The notes beneath the pieces were generated by a model. The model searched no databases. It was given only the letters and a program-made list of their open reading frames with translations, and had not been told where the DNA came from. Source: Janthinobacterium agaricidamnosum NBRC 102515 = DSM 9628 (GTDB lineage Bacteria > Pseudomonadota > Gammaproteobacteria > Burkholderiales > Burkholderiaceae_D). Taken from it: 64,000 nucleotides of DNA. The translations under genes were made by a program, and so were the position numbers. The stretch covers positions 663,733-727,732 of the forward strand of contig NZ_HG322949.1 of NCBI RefSeq assembly GCF_000723165.1. Direction: 5' to 3'. Of the stretch, positions 27,986 through 37,704 are shown piece by piece (positions within the stretch are counted from its first letter, which is position 1; each line of letters opens with the position of its first letter).

Positions 27986-29080
27986 ATGCGTCCGCCAAAC
28001 CAGCTACCCCAGTCACACCAGCCACCCTACCTGAACGACGAGCAGCGCTGGGCTGCGGTGCGGCAGCGCGACAGCCAGGCCGACGGCCAGTTTTATTATT
28101 CCGTGCGCAGCACCGGCGTGTATTGCCGGCCCTCTTGCGCTGCGCGGCTGGCGCTGCGCGGCAACGTCGCTTTCCACGACAGCTGCGCGGCCGCCGAACA
28201 GGCCGGTTTTCGTCCGTGCCGGCGCTGCAAGCCGGAACAGCCGCCGCTGGCCGAACGGCAGGCCGCGATGGTCGCCGGGATTTGCCGCCTGATCGATGAC
28301 AGTGAAGACGAGCTCGACCTTGACAGCCTGGCAGCGGCCAGCGGCATCAGCCGTTTTTATTTCCACCGTATTTTCAAGGCGCACACCGGCATCACGCCGA
28401 AAGCGTATGCGGCGGCGCGCCGCGGCGAGCGGCTCAAGCACGAACTGGTGCGGGAGCGCAGCATCACCGACGCGATCTACGCGGCCGGCTTTCATTCCAG
28501 CGGCCGGTTTTACGCGGCCACGCCGGGCTTGCTGGGCATGACGCCGGGCGCGTTCCGGGCCGGCGGCAGCGGCATGGCGATCCGCTTCGCCATCGGCGCC
28601 TGTTCGCTGGGCGCGATCCTGGTGGCCAGCACCGACCAGGGCATTTGCGCGATCCTGATCGACGACGATCCCGAGTTCTTGATCCGCGATTTGCAGGACC
28701 GGTTTCCGCACGCCGAATTGCTGGGCGCCGACGCCGCCTACGAACACATCGTCGCGCGCGTGGTCGGGCTGGTGGAAGCGCCCGGCATCGGCCTCGACTT
28801 GCCGCTCGACGTGCGCGGCACCGTGTTCCAGCAGCGGGTGTGGCAAGCGCTGCGCGCGATTCCGGCCGGGCGCACCGTCAGCTACGCCGAGCTGGCCGCA
28901 CTGGTCGGCGCCCCGAAAGGCGCGCGCGCCGTGGCTGGCGCCTGCGCCGCCAATCCGCTGGCGGTGGCGATTCCCTGTCACCGGGTGGTGCGCAACGACG
29001 GCGCGTTGTCCGGCTACCGCTGGGGCGTCGAACGCAAGCAGGCGCTGCTGGAGCGGGAGGCGGGCGATAAAAACCGCTGA
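27986..29080 (+). CDS. ada: Bifunctional Ada: DNA methylphosphotriester/O6-methylguanine methyltransferase and regulator
   Basis: A 364-residue protein of standard Ada length. The zinc/methyl-acceptor domain has C47, C51, C78 and C81 with the exact spacing of E. coli Ada (C38, C42, C69, C72). The AraC-type helix-turn-helix region covers about 100-190 (ISRFYFHRIFKAHTGITPKAY). The C-terminal O6-alkylguanine domain has the acceptor Cys331 in PCHRV and the SGYRWG segment. It repairs alkylated bases by suicide transfer and activates the adaptive response. The ATG at 27986 is preceded by AAGGAG. It is divergent from hutC, sharing about 110 bases. Confidence 0.95.
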   Translation: MRPPNQLPQSHQPPYLNDEQRWAAVRQRDSQADGQFYYSVRSTGVYCRPSCAARLALRGNVAFHDSCAAAEQAGFRPCRRCKPEQPPLAERQAAMVAGICRLIDDSEDELDLDSLAAASGISRFYFHRIFKAHTGITPKAYAAARRGERLKHELVRERSITDAIYAAGFHSSGRFYAATPGLLGMTPGAFRAGGSGMAIRFAIGACSLGAILVASTDQGICAILIDDDPEFLIRDLQDRFPHAELLGADAAYEHIVARVVGLVEAPGIGLDLPLDVRGTVFQQRVWQALRAIPAGRTVSYAELAALVGAPKGARAVAGACAANPLAVAIPCHRVVRNDGALSGYRWGVERKQALLEREAGDKNR

Positions 29081-29116
29081 CGGATTTTTATTTGATGGTA
29101 TTGCATGGCATCATAG

Positions 29117-30781
29117 ATGTCATCGTATAACTATTTCAAATCCGTCATGTTGCCGATTGTTCGCCTGCTCTTCATTTTGCTGATCGCCCTGCTGGCGCCA
29201 GTCTCGCACGGCGCCGACGCCGATGCCCTTGCCGCGCCGGTAGCCAGCGCGGTCCCTGCCGAAGCCGCCACCGCGCCGCTGATATTCGCCAACCGGCGCA
29301 TCTTTACATTCCGCACCACGCTGGCCGGCTATCCGCCGGCGGAGCGCGCCGCCGGCGCGTTGCGGCGCCTGAAAACGGCGCTGGCCAAGGGTGGTCCCAT
29401 GCAGGCGGAAACCCGCGGCATCCCCGAGGGCAGCCAGGTGCTGCTGGATGGCATGCAGCTGTTCGTCGTGATTCCCGGCGATGTCAACCAGTTGTCCGGC
29501 GATACCACGGCCAGCGTCGCGCAAGCCGCCGCCGAACAATTGCGCCTGGCGCTGACCGAGCATCGCGAGCAGGGCAGCTGGCGCTACCTGGCGACGGCCG
29601 CCGGCCTGTGCCTGGCCGCGACGCTGGCTTATCTGCTGGTCTTGCGCGGCTTGTCGCGGCTGCACGACTGGGCGGGGCGGCGCAGCGCGGTCTTGCTGGG
29701 CAGCCGCTTGCGCGATGTGCGGCTGAAAAACGTGCGCGTGCTCGACGCCGAGCATTACGTGGTGTTCGTGCGCCAGTTGTTCAACCTGGTGCTGTGGTGC
29801 TTGCGGCTGATGGCGACGTATGTGTGGGCGGCCTTCGCGCTGGGCCGGATTCCGTACACCCGCAGCTGGGGCGAAAGCTTGAACGGCTATCTGCTCGATA
29901 TCGCTACGCAGGTCGGGCGCGCCGTGCTCGACGCGGTGCCGGGACTGGTGCTGGTGTTGATCATCGGCGCCATCGCGCGGCTGGTGGCGCTGACGGCGGC
30001 CTCGTTTTTCAAGCGCGTCGAAAGCGGCGAATTGAACATCGGCTGGCTGGACCGCGACACGGCGCTGCCGACCCGGCGCATCGTCACGGTGGTGATCTGG
30101 CTGTTCGCGCTGGCGATGGCGTATCCGTATCTGCCCGGCTCGCATACCGCCGCGTTCCAGGGCGTGTCGGTGCTGGTCGGCCTGATGGTGTCGATCGGCG
30201 CATCGAGCATCGTCGGCCAGGGCGCCAGCGGCTTGATCCTGATGTACACGCGGGCGCTGCGCAAGGGCGAATATGTGCGGGTCGGCGACAGCGAAGGCCC
30301 GGTGGCCGAAGTGGGCATGTTCGAGACGCGGCTGCGCACCGGCATGGGCGAGGAGATCGCGCTGCCGAATGCGTGGGTGATGGCGCAAACCACCAGGAAT
30401 TATTCGCGCGCCCATGCTGGCGCCGGTTTTGTGCTCGACACCACCATCACGGTCGGTTACGGCACGCCGTGGCGCCAGGTGCACGCGATGCTGGAACTGG
30501 CCGCCGCGCGCACCGATGACATCGCCGCCACGCCGAAGCCGTACGTGGTGCAACTGGCCTTGCAGGATTATTACGTACAATACCGGCTGGTCGGCTACGC
30601 CAGGGCGGAAATGCCGCGCCAGCGGGCCGAGGTGCTGAACCATCTGCACCAGCACATCATCGATGTGTTTAATGAATTCGGCGTGCAAATCATGTCGCCG
30701 CATTACCGCAGCGATCCGCCCGAACCGCAGGTGGTGCCGCCCGAAGACTGGCATTTGGCGCCGGCCAAGGCGCCGGACTGA
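29117..30781 (+). CDS. MscS-family mechanosensitive channel protein
   Basis: A 554-residue inner-membrane protein. It has a signal peptide (about 1-33), a periplasmic domain (34-155) and several transmembrane helices (about 160-340), then the MscS pore helix and beta domain: VSIGASSIVGQGASGLI, GEYVRVGDSEGPVAEVG and LPNAWVM. This larger class adds an N-terminal periplasmic part to the minimal MscS. It should open under membrane tension and release solutes during hypo-osmotic shock. The ATG at 29117 is used; an ATG at 29147 would shorten the signal peptide. Neither has a strong ribosome site. It follows ada after 36 bases and may be co-transcribed. Confidence 0.85.
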   Translation: MSSYNYFKSVMLPIVRLLFILLIALLAPVSHGADADALAAPVASAVPAEAATAPLIFANRRIFTFRTTLAGYPPAERAAGALRRLKTALAKGGPMQAETRGIPEGSQVLLDGMQLFVVIPGDVNQLSGDTTASVAQAAAEQLRLALTEHREQGSWRYLATAAGLCLAATLAYLLVLRGLSRLHDWAGRRSAVLLGSRLRDVRLKNVRVLDAEHYVVFVRQLFNLVLWCLRLMATYVWAAFALGRIPYTRSWGESLNGYLLDIATQVGRAVLDAVPGLVLVLIIGAIARLVALTAASFFKRVESGELNIGWLDRDTALPTRRIVTVVIWLFALAMAYPYLPGSHTAAFQGVSVLVGLMVSIGASSIVGQGASGLILMYTRALRKGEYVRVGDSEGPVAEVGMFETRLRTGMGEEIALPNAWVMAQTTRNYSRAHAGAGFVLDTTITVGYGTPWRQVHAMLELAAARTDDIAATPKPYVVQLALQDYYVQYRLVGYARAEMPRQRAEVLNHLHQHIIDVFNEFGVQIMSPHYRSDPPEPQVVPPEDWHLAPAKAPD

Positions 30782-30811
30782 TTGAAAATGCTCACTCAAT
30801 AAAAATACTGA

Positions 30812-31447
30812 ATGAATCACTTACCGGAAAACCTGATGCAAGCCGCGTCGCACAGCCTGGCCGACGCGCTGATAGCCGATCCTTTTTATCGCAGCGTCAC
30901 GCGGGCTTGCGATGGCGACGAGGCGCGCCGCCTGCAAATGCTGGCCGCGTATTTCGAACTGGCGCTGGTCGAAGGCCGGCAAGTGGGCCGGGTCGACCTG
31001 GCCGATGCCGACGGCAGCGGCGCGGCGATCTGGACCACCGATACCGATCCGGCTTTGCGCGCCGCGGCTTATGCGGCGCGCGAACGGGCCTTGCGCGATC
31101 TGCTGGGAGCGCAAGGCTACGCCAATTTCAGCGCCATCGTCGACCATATGGAATCCAACCTGGCCGGATGGAACCTGGCATCGGCCTGGTATCTGTCGAT
31201 CGCCGGCATCCAGTCCGGCGCGCAGGGACGCGGGCTGGGCGCGGCGCTGCTGGCCGGCGGCCTGCACGCCGTCGACCGGGCCGGCGCGGCCTGTTTTCTG
31301 GAAACGTATAACCAGCGCAGCCTGCCGTTTTACGGCCGCCTCGGTTTCGAGGCCAGCGCGAAGTTTTTCGAGCCGGTCACGGCCCGCGAGTATTGGCTGA
31401 TGGTGCGCCAGCCGCGCAGCGGCAATCTTCCCCCTTTGTCCAGGTAA
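30812..31447 (+). CDS. GNAT-family N-acetyltransferase
   Basis: A 211-residue protein with the GNAT acetyl-CoA-binding motif in LSIAGIQSGAQGRGLGAALLAGGL and the C-terminal ETYNQRSLPFYGRLGFEASAKFF, typical of the subgroup whose members resemble puromycin or fungal-type acetyltransferases. The substrate is unknown. The ATG at 30812 follows the mscS-like stop by 30 bases. Its TAA stop overlaps an AAGGAG that would serve a 23-codon micro-frame at 31457. Confidence 0.8.
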   Translation: MNHLPENLMQAASHSLADALIADPFYRSVTRACDGDEARRLQMLAAYFELALVEGRQVGRVDLADADGSGAAIWTTDTDPALRAAAYAARERALRDLLGAQGYANFSAIVDHMESNLAGWNLASAWYLSIAGIQSGAQGRGLGAALLAGGLHAVDRAGAACFLETYNQRSLPFYGRLGFEASAKFFEPVTAREYWLMVRQPRSGNLPPLSR

Positions 31448-31558
31448 GGAGCAGGCATGAACTTACGCTGTACGCAGGCTTGGCCGGGCGGCAAGCGGGT
31501 GCATAAAAAGGAGTCAACCAGGGTCTGAATGTTACATGGCCGCCGACTGCAAAAACGG

Positions 31559-31587
31559 TTGACTTAGTTGTATAGACAACCTATCCT
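31559..31587 (+). promoter_or_regulatory. hut operon promoter with HutC operator
   Basis: TTGACT (31559-31564) and TATCCT (31582-31587) with 17-bp spacing make a reasonable sigma-70 promoter. Between them, 31567-31580 reads GTTGTATAGACAAC, an almost perfect palindrome matching the TTGTATANACAA-type sites of HutC repressors. A bound repressor would occlude the spacer. It lies 60 bases before the hutU start codon. Confidence 0.8.
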
Positions 31588-31640
31588 TGATGTACCGAGG
31601 GGCGTTGTGGCGCCCATCCGAACCGATACGAGGAGACAGC

Positions 31641-33350
31641 ATGAGCAATCACAATAGCCTGGACAGCGATCCGCGTTTCGACGCCAGCCGTGAAATCCGC
31701 GCCCCGCGCGGCAGCGAGCGGGTCTGCAAAAGCTGGCAAGCCGAAGCCGCTTACCGCATGGTGCAAAACAACCTGGATCCGGAAGTGGCGGAAAACCCGC
31801 AACACCTGGTGGTCTACGGCGGCATCGGCCGCGCCGCCCGCAACTGGGCGTGCTTCGACCAGATCCTGGCGTCGCTGCGCGAGCTGGAAGATAACCAGAC
31901 CCTGCTGATACAGTCCGGCAAACCGGTCGGCGTCTTCCAGACCCATGAAGACGCGCCGCGCGTGCTGATCGCCAATTCCAACCTGGTGCCGAAATGGGCC
32001 AACTGGGAACACTTCAATGAACTCGACCGCCAGGGGCTGTTCATGTATGGCCAGATGACGGCCGGCAGCTGGATCTATATCGGCACCCAGGGCATCGTGC
32101 AAGGCACTTACGAAACCTTTGCCGAAGCCGGGCGCCAGCATTTCGGCGGCGACTGGGGCGGGCGCTGGATACTGACGGCAGGCCTGGGCGGCATGGGCGG
32201 CGCGCAGCCGCTGGCTGCGACCATGGCCGGCGCCGTGTCGCTCAATATCGAATGCCAGCAAAGCAGCATCGACTTCCGCTTGCGCACCCGCTACCTCGAC
32301 AAGCAGGCGGCCAGCCTGGACGACGCGCTGGCGCTGGTCAAATACCACACCGAACGCAAGGAAGCGATATCGATCGGCTTGCTGGGCAACGCCGCCGAGC
32401 TGCTGCCGGAGCTGGTCAGGCGCGCCAGGGAAGGGGGGCTGGTGCCGGACCTGGTCACCGACCAGACCTCGGCGCACGACCTGCTCAACGGCTATTTGCC
32501 GCGCGGCTGGAGCGTGTCGGACTGGAAGGCCGCGCAGCAAGACCCGGAACGCCACGCGCGGCTGGCCCAGGCCGCCGCCGATTCCTGCGCCGCGCACGTG
32601 CAGGCGATGCTCGACTTCCATGCGATGGGCGTCAAGACCGTCGATTACGGCAACAACATTCGCCAGGTCGCGTTCGACCAGGGCGTGGCGAACGCCTTCG
32701 ATTTTCCCGGCTTCGTGCCGGCCTATATCCGCCCGCAATTTTGCGAAGGGCGCGGCCCGTTCCGCTGGGTGGCCCTGTCCGGCGATCCGGAAGATATCTA
32801 CAAGACCGACGCCAAGATCAAGGAACTGTTCCCGGAACATAAGCAAGTGCACCACTGGCTGGACATGGCGCGCGAGCGCATCGCCTTCCAGGGCTTGCCG
32901 GCGCGGATCTGCTGGCTGGGACTGGGCGAGCGCCACCTCGCCGGACTGGCGTTTAACGAGATGGTGCGCAACGGCGAATTGAAGGCGCCGATCGTGATCG
33001 GCCGCGACCATCTGGACACCGGCTCGGTGGCCAGCCCGAACCGCGAAACCGAAAGCATGAAGGACGGCACCGATGCGGTGTCCGACTGGCCGCTGCTGAA
33101 CGCCATGCTGAACACCGCCGGCGGCGCGACCTGGGTCTCGCTGCACCATGGCGGCGGGGTCGGCATGGGTTACTCGCAGCATGCCGGCATGGTGATCGTC
33201 GCCGACGGCAGCGAAGGCGCGGCCAAACGGCTGGCGCGGGTGCTGGTCAACGACAGCGGTTCCGGCGTGATGCGCCATGCCGACGCCGGTTATGAAACGG
33301 CCGCCGACTGCGCCAGGCGCAACGGCCTGATACTCCCTATGGTCAAGTAA
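31641..33350 (+). CDS. hutU: Urocanate hydratase (urocanase)
   Basis: A 569-residue cytoplasmic enzyme that adds water to urocanate to give 4-imidazolone-5-propionate, using tightly bound NAD+ as electrophile. Family motifs are clear: [18 protein letters not shown], the [15 protein letters not shown] segment, GGMGGAQP in the NAD site and [14 protein letters not shown]. The active-site region with the catalytic Cys, usual in [10 protein letters not shown], is present. The start is the ATG at 31641, preceded by CGAGGAG; an upstream in-frame ATG (31587) lies inside the promoter. It is the first gene of the hut operon; hutH follows after 14 bases. Confidence 0.97.
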   Translation: MSNHNSLDSDPRFDASREIRAPRGSERVCKSWQAEAAYRMVQNNLDPEVAENPQHLVVYGGIGRAARNWACFDQILASLRELEDNQTLLIQSGKPVGVFQTHEDAPRVLIANSNLVPKWANWEHFNELDRQGLFMYGQMTAGSWIYIGTQGIVQGTYETFAEAGRQHFGGDWGGRWILTAGLGGMGGAQPLAATMAGAVSLNIECQQSSIDFRLRTRYLDKQAASLDDALALVKYHTERKEAISIGLLGNAAELLPELVRRAREGGLVPDLVTDQTSAHDLLNGYLPRGWSVSDWKAAQQDPERHARLAQAAADSCAAHVQAMLDFHAMGVKTVDYGNNIRQVAFDQGVANAFDFPGFVPAYIRPQFCEGRGPFRWVALSGDPEDIYKTDAKIKELFPEHKQVHHWLDMARERIAFQGLPARICWLGLGERHLAGLAFNEMVRNGELKAPIVIGRDHLDTGSVASPNRETESMKDGTDAVSDWPLLNAMLNTAGGATWVSLHHGGGVGMGYSQHAGMVIVADGSEGAAKRLARVLVNDSGSGVMRHADAGYETAADCARRNGLILPMVK

Positions 33351-33364
33351 AACAGAAAGCGAAC

Positions 33365-34924
33365 ATGAAACAGAACGACTCTGGCTGGACCCTGAAACCC
33401 GGTGCGATGACGCTGGCCGATTTGCGCGCCGCGTGGGCCGCGCCGGCCAGACTGACCTTGGCGCCGCAAGCCTACGGCGTGATCGAGGCGTCGGCCGCCG
33501 CCGTGCAAGCCATCGTCGCCAAGGGCGATGCGGCTTACGGCATCAACACCGGTTTCGGCTTGCTGGCCAAGACCCGCATCCCGGATGAAAAGCTGGAGCA
33601 GCTGCAGCGCAACCTGATCTTGTCGCACTCGGTCGGCACCGGCGAATTGCTGTCCGACGCGGTGGTGCGGCTGATCATGCTGATGAAGATCGGCAGCCTG
33701 GCGCGCGGTTATTCCGGCGTGCGTCCGCTGATCGTCGATACCCTGATCGCGCTGTACAACGCCGGCATCATGCCGGCGATTCCGGCCAAGGGGTCGGTCG
33801 GCGCCTCGGGCGACCTGGCGCCGCTGTCGCATATGACGCTGGCGATGCTGGGCGTCGGCCAGGTGCGCGTCGACGGCAAGCTGCTGCCGGCGCAACAGGC
33901 GCTGCAAGCGGCCGGCATTACGCCGGTGGTGCTGGCCGCCAAGGAAGGGCTGGCGCTGATCAACGGCACGCAAGTGTCGAACGGGCTGGCGCTGCATGGC
34001 TTGTTCATGGCCGAGCGCCTGCTGGAAGCGGCGCTGGTCACCGGCGCCTTGTCGCTCGACGCGGCCAAGGGCAGCGATGCGCCGTTCGACGCGCGGGTGC
34101 ACGCGGTGCGCGGCCAGCCGGGCCAGATCGCGGCGGCCTCGATGTACCGCCAGTTGGTGGCGCACAGCGCGATCCGCGCCTCGCACCTGGAAGGCGACGA
34201 GCGGGTGCAAGACCCGTACAGCCTGCGCTGCCAGCCGCAAGTGATGGGCGCCTGCCTCGACATCCTGGGCAATGCCGGCCGCACGCTGCTGATCGAAGCG
34301 AACGCCGTCACCGACAATCCATTGATCTTCCCGGACAGCGGCGCGGGACTGGCCGAAATCGTCTCGGGCGGTAATTTCCACGCCGAGCCGGTGGCGTTCG
34401 TGGCCGACTCGCTGGCGCTGGCGATCGCCGAAATCGGCGCCCTGGCCGAGCGCCGCATCGCGCTGCTGATCGACGCCACCTTGTCCGGCTTGCCGCCATT
34501 CCTGGTGCGCGACCCGGGCGTCAATTCCGGCTTCATGATCGCCCACGTGACGGCCGCCGCGCTGGCGTCCGAAAACAAATCGCTGGCGCATCCGGCCAGC
34601 GTCGACAGCCTGCCGACTTCCGCCAACCAGGAAGACCACGTCAGCATGGCGACGTTCGCGGCGCGCCGCCTGGACGACATGGCGCACAATACCGCCGTCA
34701 TCGTCGGCATCGAATTGCTGGCGGCGGCCCAGGGCATCGATTTCCACCGGCCGTTGAAAACCTCGCCGCACCTGGAGCATGTGCACCAGCAATTGCGCCA
34801 GCAGGTGCCGTTCTTCGATACCGACCGTTTCTTCGCGCCGGATATCGAAGTGGCCAAGCAAATGGTGTTGCAGGGCGAATTGAGCGCCTCCTGCAAAAAC
34901 CTGTTTGCGCCGCTGTACGCTTGA
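33365..34924 (+). CDS. hutH: Histidine ammonia-lyase
   Basis: A 519-residue enzyme that eliminates ammonia from L-histidine to give urocanate, the first step of the pathway. The MIO cofactor is formed autocatalytically from Ala-Ser-Gly at 147-149 ([14 protein letters not shown]). Other lyase signatures are present: YGINTGFG near the N-terminus and the NQEDHVSMA segment. Length is normal for the family. The ATG at 33365 lies 14 bases after hutU; AGAAAGCGAAC provides a modest ribosome site. Confidence 0.97.
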   Translation: MKQNDSGWTLKPGAMTLADLRAAWAAPARLTLAPQAYGVIEASAAAVQAIVAKGDAAYGINTGFGLLAKTRIPDEKLEQLQRNLILSHSVGTGELLSDAVVRLIMLMKIGSLARGYSGVRPLIVDTLIALYNAGIMPAIPAKGSVGASGDLAPLSHMTLAMLGVGQVRVDGKLLPAQQALQAAGITPVVLAAKEGLALINGTQVSNGLALHGLFMAERLLEAALVTGALSLDAAKGSDAPFDARVHAVRGQPGQIAAASMYRQLVAHSAIRASHLEGDERVQDPYSLRCQPQVMGACLDILGNAGRTLLIEANAVTDNPLIFPDSGAGLAEIVSGGNFHAEPVAFVADSLALAIAEIGALAERRIALLIDATLSGLPPFLVRDPGVNSGFMIAHVTAAALASENKSLAHPASVDSLPTSANQEDHVSMATFAARRLDDMAHNTAVIVGIELLAAAQGIDFHRPLKTSPHLEHVHQQLRQQVPFFDTDRFFAPDIEVAKQMVLQGELSASCKNLFAPLYA

Positions 34925-34955
34925 AAAGAAAAGACAAAAACCGGGAGACATCACC

Positions 34956-35756
34956 ATGGATTTTCGATTTACGCAGGGCTGCATTCCCTTGCTGGTATCG
35001 ATGCCGCACGTCGGCACCGATATCCCGGACGACATCGCGGCCCGCATGACGTCGCAAGCGCTGCTGAAGGCCGACACCGACTGGCATCTGGTCGCCCTGC
35101 ATGAGTTCCTGGCCGGGATGGGCGCGTCGACACTGTCGGCGCGCTGGTCGCGTTATGCGATCGACCTGAACCGGCCGCGGGAAAACACCAACCTGTATCC
35201 GGGCCAGGACACCACCGGCCTGTGCCCGGTCGACACCTTTCACCGCGAACCGCTGTACCAGCCGGGCCAGGCGCCGGACGAGGCGGAAGTGCAGCGCCGT
35301 CTGGCACTGTATTGGCAACCGTACCACCAGCAACTGCGGGCCGAGCTGGACCGCATGCTGGCCATCCACGGCCGGGTGGTGCTGTGGGATGCGCATTCGA
35401 TCGCGTCGGTGGTGCCGCGTTTCTTCGACGGCAAGCTGCCCGACCTGAACTTCGGCACTGCCGACGGCGCCAGTTGCGCGCCCGGCCTGCAGCAGGCGGT
35501 GACCGGCATGGCATTGGCGCAGCAGCGGTTGACCGTTGCGGTGAATGGCCGTTTCAAGGGCGGCCACATCACGCGCCATTACGGCCAGCCGTCCTCCAAC
35601 GTGCATGCGATCCAGCTGGAGATGTGCCAGTCGCTGTACATGGATGAAACGGCGCCGTTCGCTTATCGTCCCGATTTGGCTGCGCAGGTGCAGGGTTTGC
35701 TGCGCCGGATGATGCAGGCGGCGGCTGATTGGGCCGTGGCTGGCGGTCATCCGTGA
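34956..35756 (+). CDS. hutG: N-formylglutamate deformylase
   Basis: A 266-residue amidohydrolase of the N-formylglutamate type. SMPHVGTDIP near the N-terminus, DLNRPREN, LWDAHSI and FKGGHITRHYGQP are hallmark segments; His/Asp residues in them should bind zinc. It performs the last step, N-formylglutamate to glutamate plus formate, in the five-step pathway that also uses HutF. The ATG at 34956 has GGGAG upstream. Its TGA stop overlaps the GTG start of hutF. Confidence 0.95.
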   Translation: MDFRFTQGCIPLLVSMPHVGTDIPDDIAARMTSQALLKADTDWHLVALHEFLAGMGASTLSARWSRYAIDLNRPRENTNLYPGQDTTGLCPVDTFHREPLYQPGQAPDEAEVQRRLALYWQPYHQQLRAELDRMLAIHGRVVLWDAHSIASVVPRFFDGKLPDLNFGTADGASCAPGLQQAVTGMALAQQRLTVAVNGRFKGGHITRHYGQPSSNVHAIQLEMCQSLYMDETAPFAYRPDLAAQVQGLLRRMMQAAADWAVAGGHP

Positions 35757-37114
35757 CGGCGCTGTTTGCGCGCCACGCGCTGCTGCCGGACGGCTGGGCC
35801 AGCGACGTGCTGCTGGAGTGGAACCGGCAGGGCGACCTGACCGGCGTCAGCGCGGGAGCCGTCGCGCCGGCCGCCGTCGAGCAGGCCGAATATGTCTTGC
35901 CGGGCATGATCAACCTGCATTCGCACGCGTTCCAGCGCGCGCTGGGCGGCTTGACCGAAAAGGCCGGCGACAGTCCGGACAGTTTCTGGACCTGGCGCGA
36001 CCTGATGTACCGCTTCGCCCGCAATATCACGCCCGACCATATCGAGGCGATCGCGGCGCAACTGTTTTCCGAATGCCTGCGCCACGGTTATACGGCGGTG
36101 TGCGAATTTCACTATGTGCAGCGCGATCCGCACGGCGCGCTGTACGCCAATCCGGCTGAAACCGCCGAACGGGTGATCGCGGCGTCGCGCCTGTCCGGCA
36201 TCGGCATCACGATGCTGCCGGTGCTGTACAGTTATTCCGGTTTTGGCGAAACCCCGCTGAAACCGGAACAAGCCCGCTTCAGGACCGACGTCGCGGATCT
36301 GCTGTCCATCGTCGAGGCGCTGGAGCCGCTGCGCGACGGCCAGACCGAAGTCGGCGTGGCGCCGCATTCGCTGCGCGCCGCCTCGGCGGCGCACATCAAT
36401 CAATTGCTGGCCGCCTTGCCGGCCGAGCGGCCGGTACATATCCATATCGCCGAACAGCAGCAGGAAGTGGCGCAATCGGTGAACTGGAGCGGCCGCCGGC
36501 CGGTGCAATGGCTGCTGGAACAAGTGAAGGTCGATGCGCGCTGGTGCCTGGTGCATGCGACCCATTTGCTGCCCGATGAAGTGGCGGCACTGGCGGCCAG
36601 CGGCGCGGTGGCCGGGCTGTGTCCGACCACCGAGGCCAACCTCGGCGACGGCCTGTTTCCGCTGGCTGACTTTATCCATGCCGGCGGCCGTTTCGGCATC
36701 GGCAGCGACAGCCATATTTCGCAGGGAGCGGTGGAAGAATTGCGCTGGCTGGAATATGGCCAGCGGCTGCATCAGCAGCGCCGCAATGTCGCCAGCAGCG
36801 GCAAGATACGCAACGTCGGCGATTTCTTGTGGCGGGGCGCCTTGCAGGGCGGCGCGCAAGCGTCCGGCCGCCGGCTGGGTGCGCTGGCCGTGGGCAAACG
36901 GGCCGACCTGATCGTGCTCGACGCCGACCATCCGAATCTGCACGGCGTGGCGATCGACGATGTATTGGGCAGCTTTATTTTTTGCGGCAACGACAACCTG
37001 GTCGCCGACGTGCTGGCCGGCGGCCAGTGGCTGGTGCGTGGACAGCGCCATGTGGCGCAGCAAGCCATCACGGCGCGCTACAAGGCGACGCTGGCCCAAT
37101 TGCGAAAGTTTTGA
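35753..37114 (+). CDS. hutF: Formimidoylglutamate deiminase
   Basis: A 453-residue amidohydrolase-superfamily enzyme that converts N-formimidoyl-L-glutamate to N-formylglutamate and ammonia. The metal-binding HSHAF segment, the later VHATHL and GIGSDSHIS are present in the expected order. The start is the GTG at 35753, whose GTGA overlaps the hutG stop (35754-35756), a classical coupled arrangement; a TTG further upstream is not supported. Together with hutG it marks the Pseudomonas-type five-step route, not direct hydrolysis of formimidoylglutamate. Confidence 0.95.
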   Translation: MTALFARHALLPDGWASDVLLEWNRQGDLTGVSAGAVAPAAVEQAEYVLPGMINLHSHAFQRALGGLTEKAGDSPDSFWTWRDLMYRFARNITPDHIEAIAAQLFSECLRHGYTAVCEFHYVQRDPHGALYANPAETAERVIAASRLSGIGITMLPVLYSYSGFGETPLKPEQARFRTDVADLLSIVEALEPLRDGQTEVGVAPHSLRAASAAHINQLLAALPAERPVHIHIAEQQQEVAQSVNWSGRRPVQWLLEQVKVDARWCLVHATHLLPDEVAALAASGAVAGLCPTTEANLGDGLFPLADFIHAGGRFGIGSDSHISQGAVEELRWLEYGQRLHQQRRNVASSGKIRNVGDFLWRGALQGGAQASGRRLGALAVGKRADLIVLDADHPNLHGVAIDDVLGSFIFCGNDNLVADVLAGGQWLVRGQRHVAQQAITARYKATLAQLRKF

Positions 37115-37115
37115 G

Positions 37116-37688
37116 ATGGCCAGACTGATTCCTCATGCAAGTTTACTGCCCGCGGCGTGGAAGAACGGCGCCGGCAGCACCACGGAAATCGCGGTCTTCC
37201 CGGACGGCGCGGGTTTCGACGATTTCGACTGGCGCATCAGCCTGGCGACCATCGCCCAAAGCGGGCCGTTTTCGGTATTTCCCGGCATCGACCGCAGCCT
37301 GATGCTGGTCGATGGCGACAGCGTCGCGCTGACGCTCGATGGCGAGCGCAGGGTAGCGTTGTCGGCCGCACAGCCGCTGCTGTGGTTTCCCGGCGAAGCG
37401 GCGGTGACGGCCGACGTAACATCGGCGACTACCGACTTCAATGTGATGACGCGGCGCAGCCGCTGCCGCCATCAGCTGGAGCGGGTGATCTTGCCGGCCC
37501 GGCTGGCCAGGCGCAGCGGCACCACGCTGTTATTTTTGGCCGATGGCGGGCGCGCCGAGCTGCGCGGCGGTGCTGGGCACTTTACGCTGGGCCGCTACGA
37601 TGCGCTGTTGCTGGACGCGGCGGATGCGCCCGAATGGACAATCGACGCGGCAGCCGGCACGCTGTTCGTGGCCGACCTGATGACTTGA
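37116..37688 (+). CDS. hutD: HutD-family protein
   Basis: A 190-residue cupin-like protein. The N-terminal [15 protein letters not shown] and [16 protein letters not shown]...PGIDR segments are diagnostic of HutD. No catalytic activity is established for the family; it has been proposed to bind formylglutamate and limit pathway flux. The ATG at 37116 lies one base after the hutF stop, so the two are almost certainly translated together. Confidence 0.93.
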   Translation: MARLIPHASLLPAAWKNGAGSTTEIAVFPDGAGFDDFDWRISLATIAQSGPFSVFPGIDRSLMLVDGDSVALTLDGERRVALSAAQPLLWFPGEAAVTADVTSATTDFNVMTRRSRCRHQLERVILPARLARRSGTTLLFLADGGRAELRGGAGHFTLGRYDALLLDAADAPEWTIDAAAGTLFVADLMT

Positions 37689-37704
37689 AGACGAGGCAGC
37701 GCTG

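Noticed and set aside
33290..35077. 595-residue open frame opposite hutH
   Set aside because: Antisense shadow of histidine ammonia-lyase with no recognisable motif.
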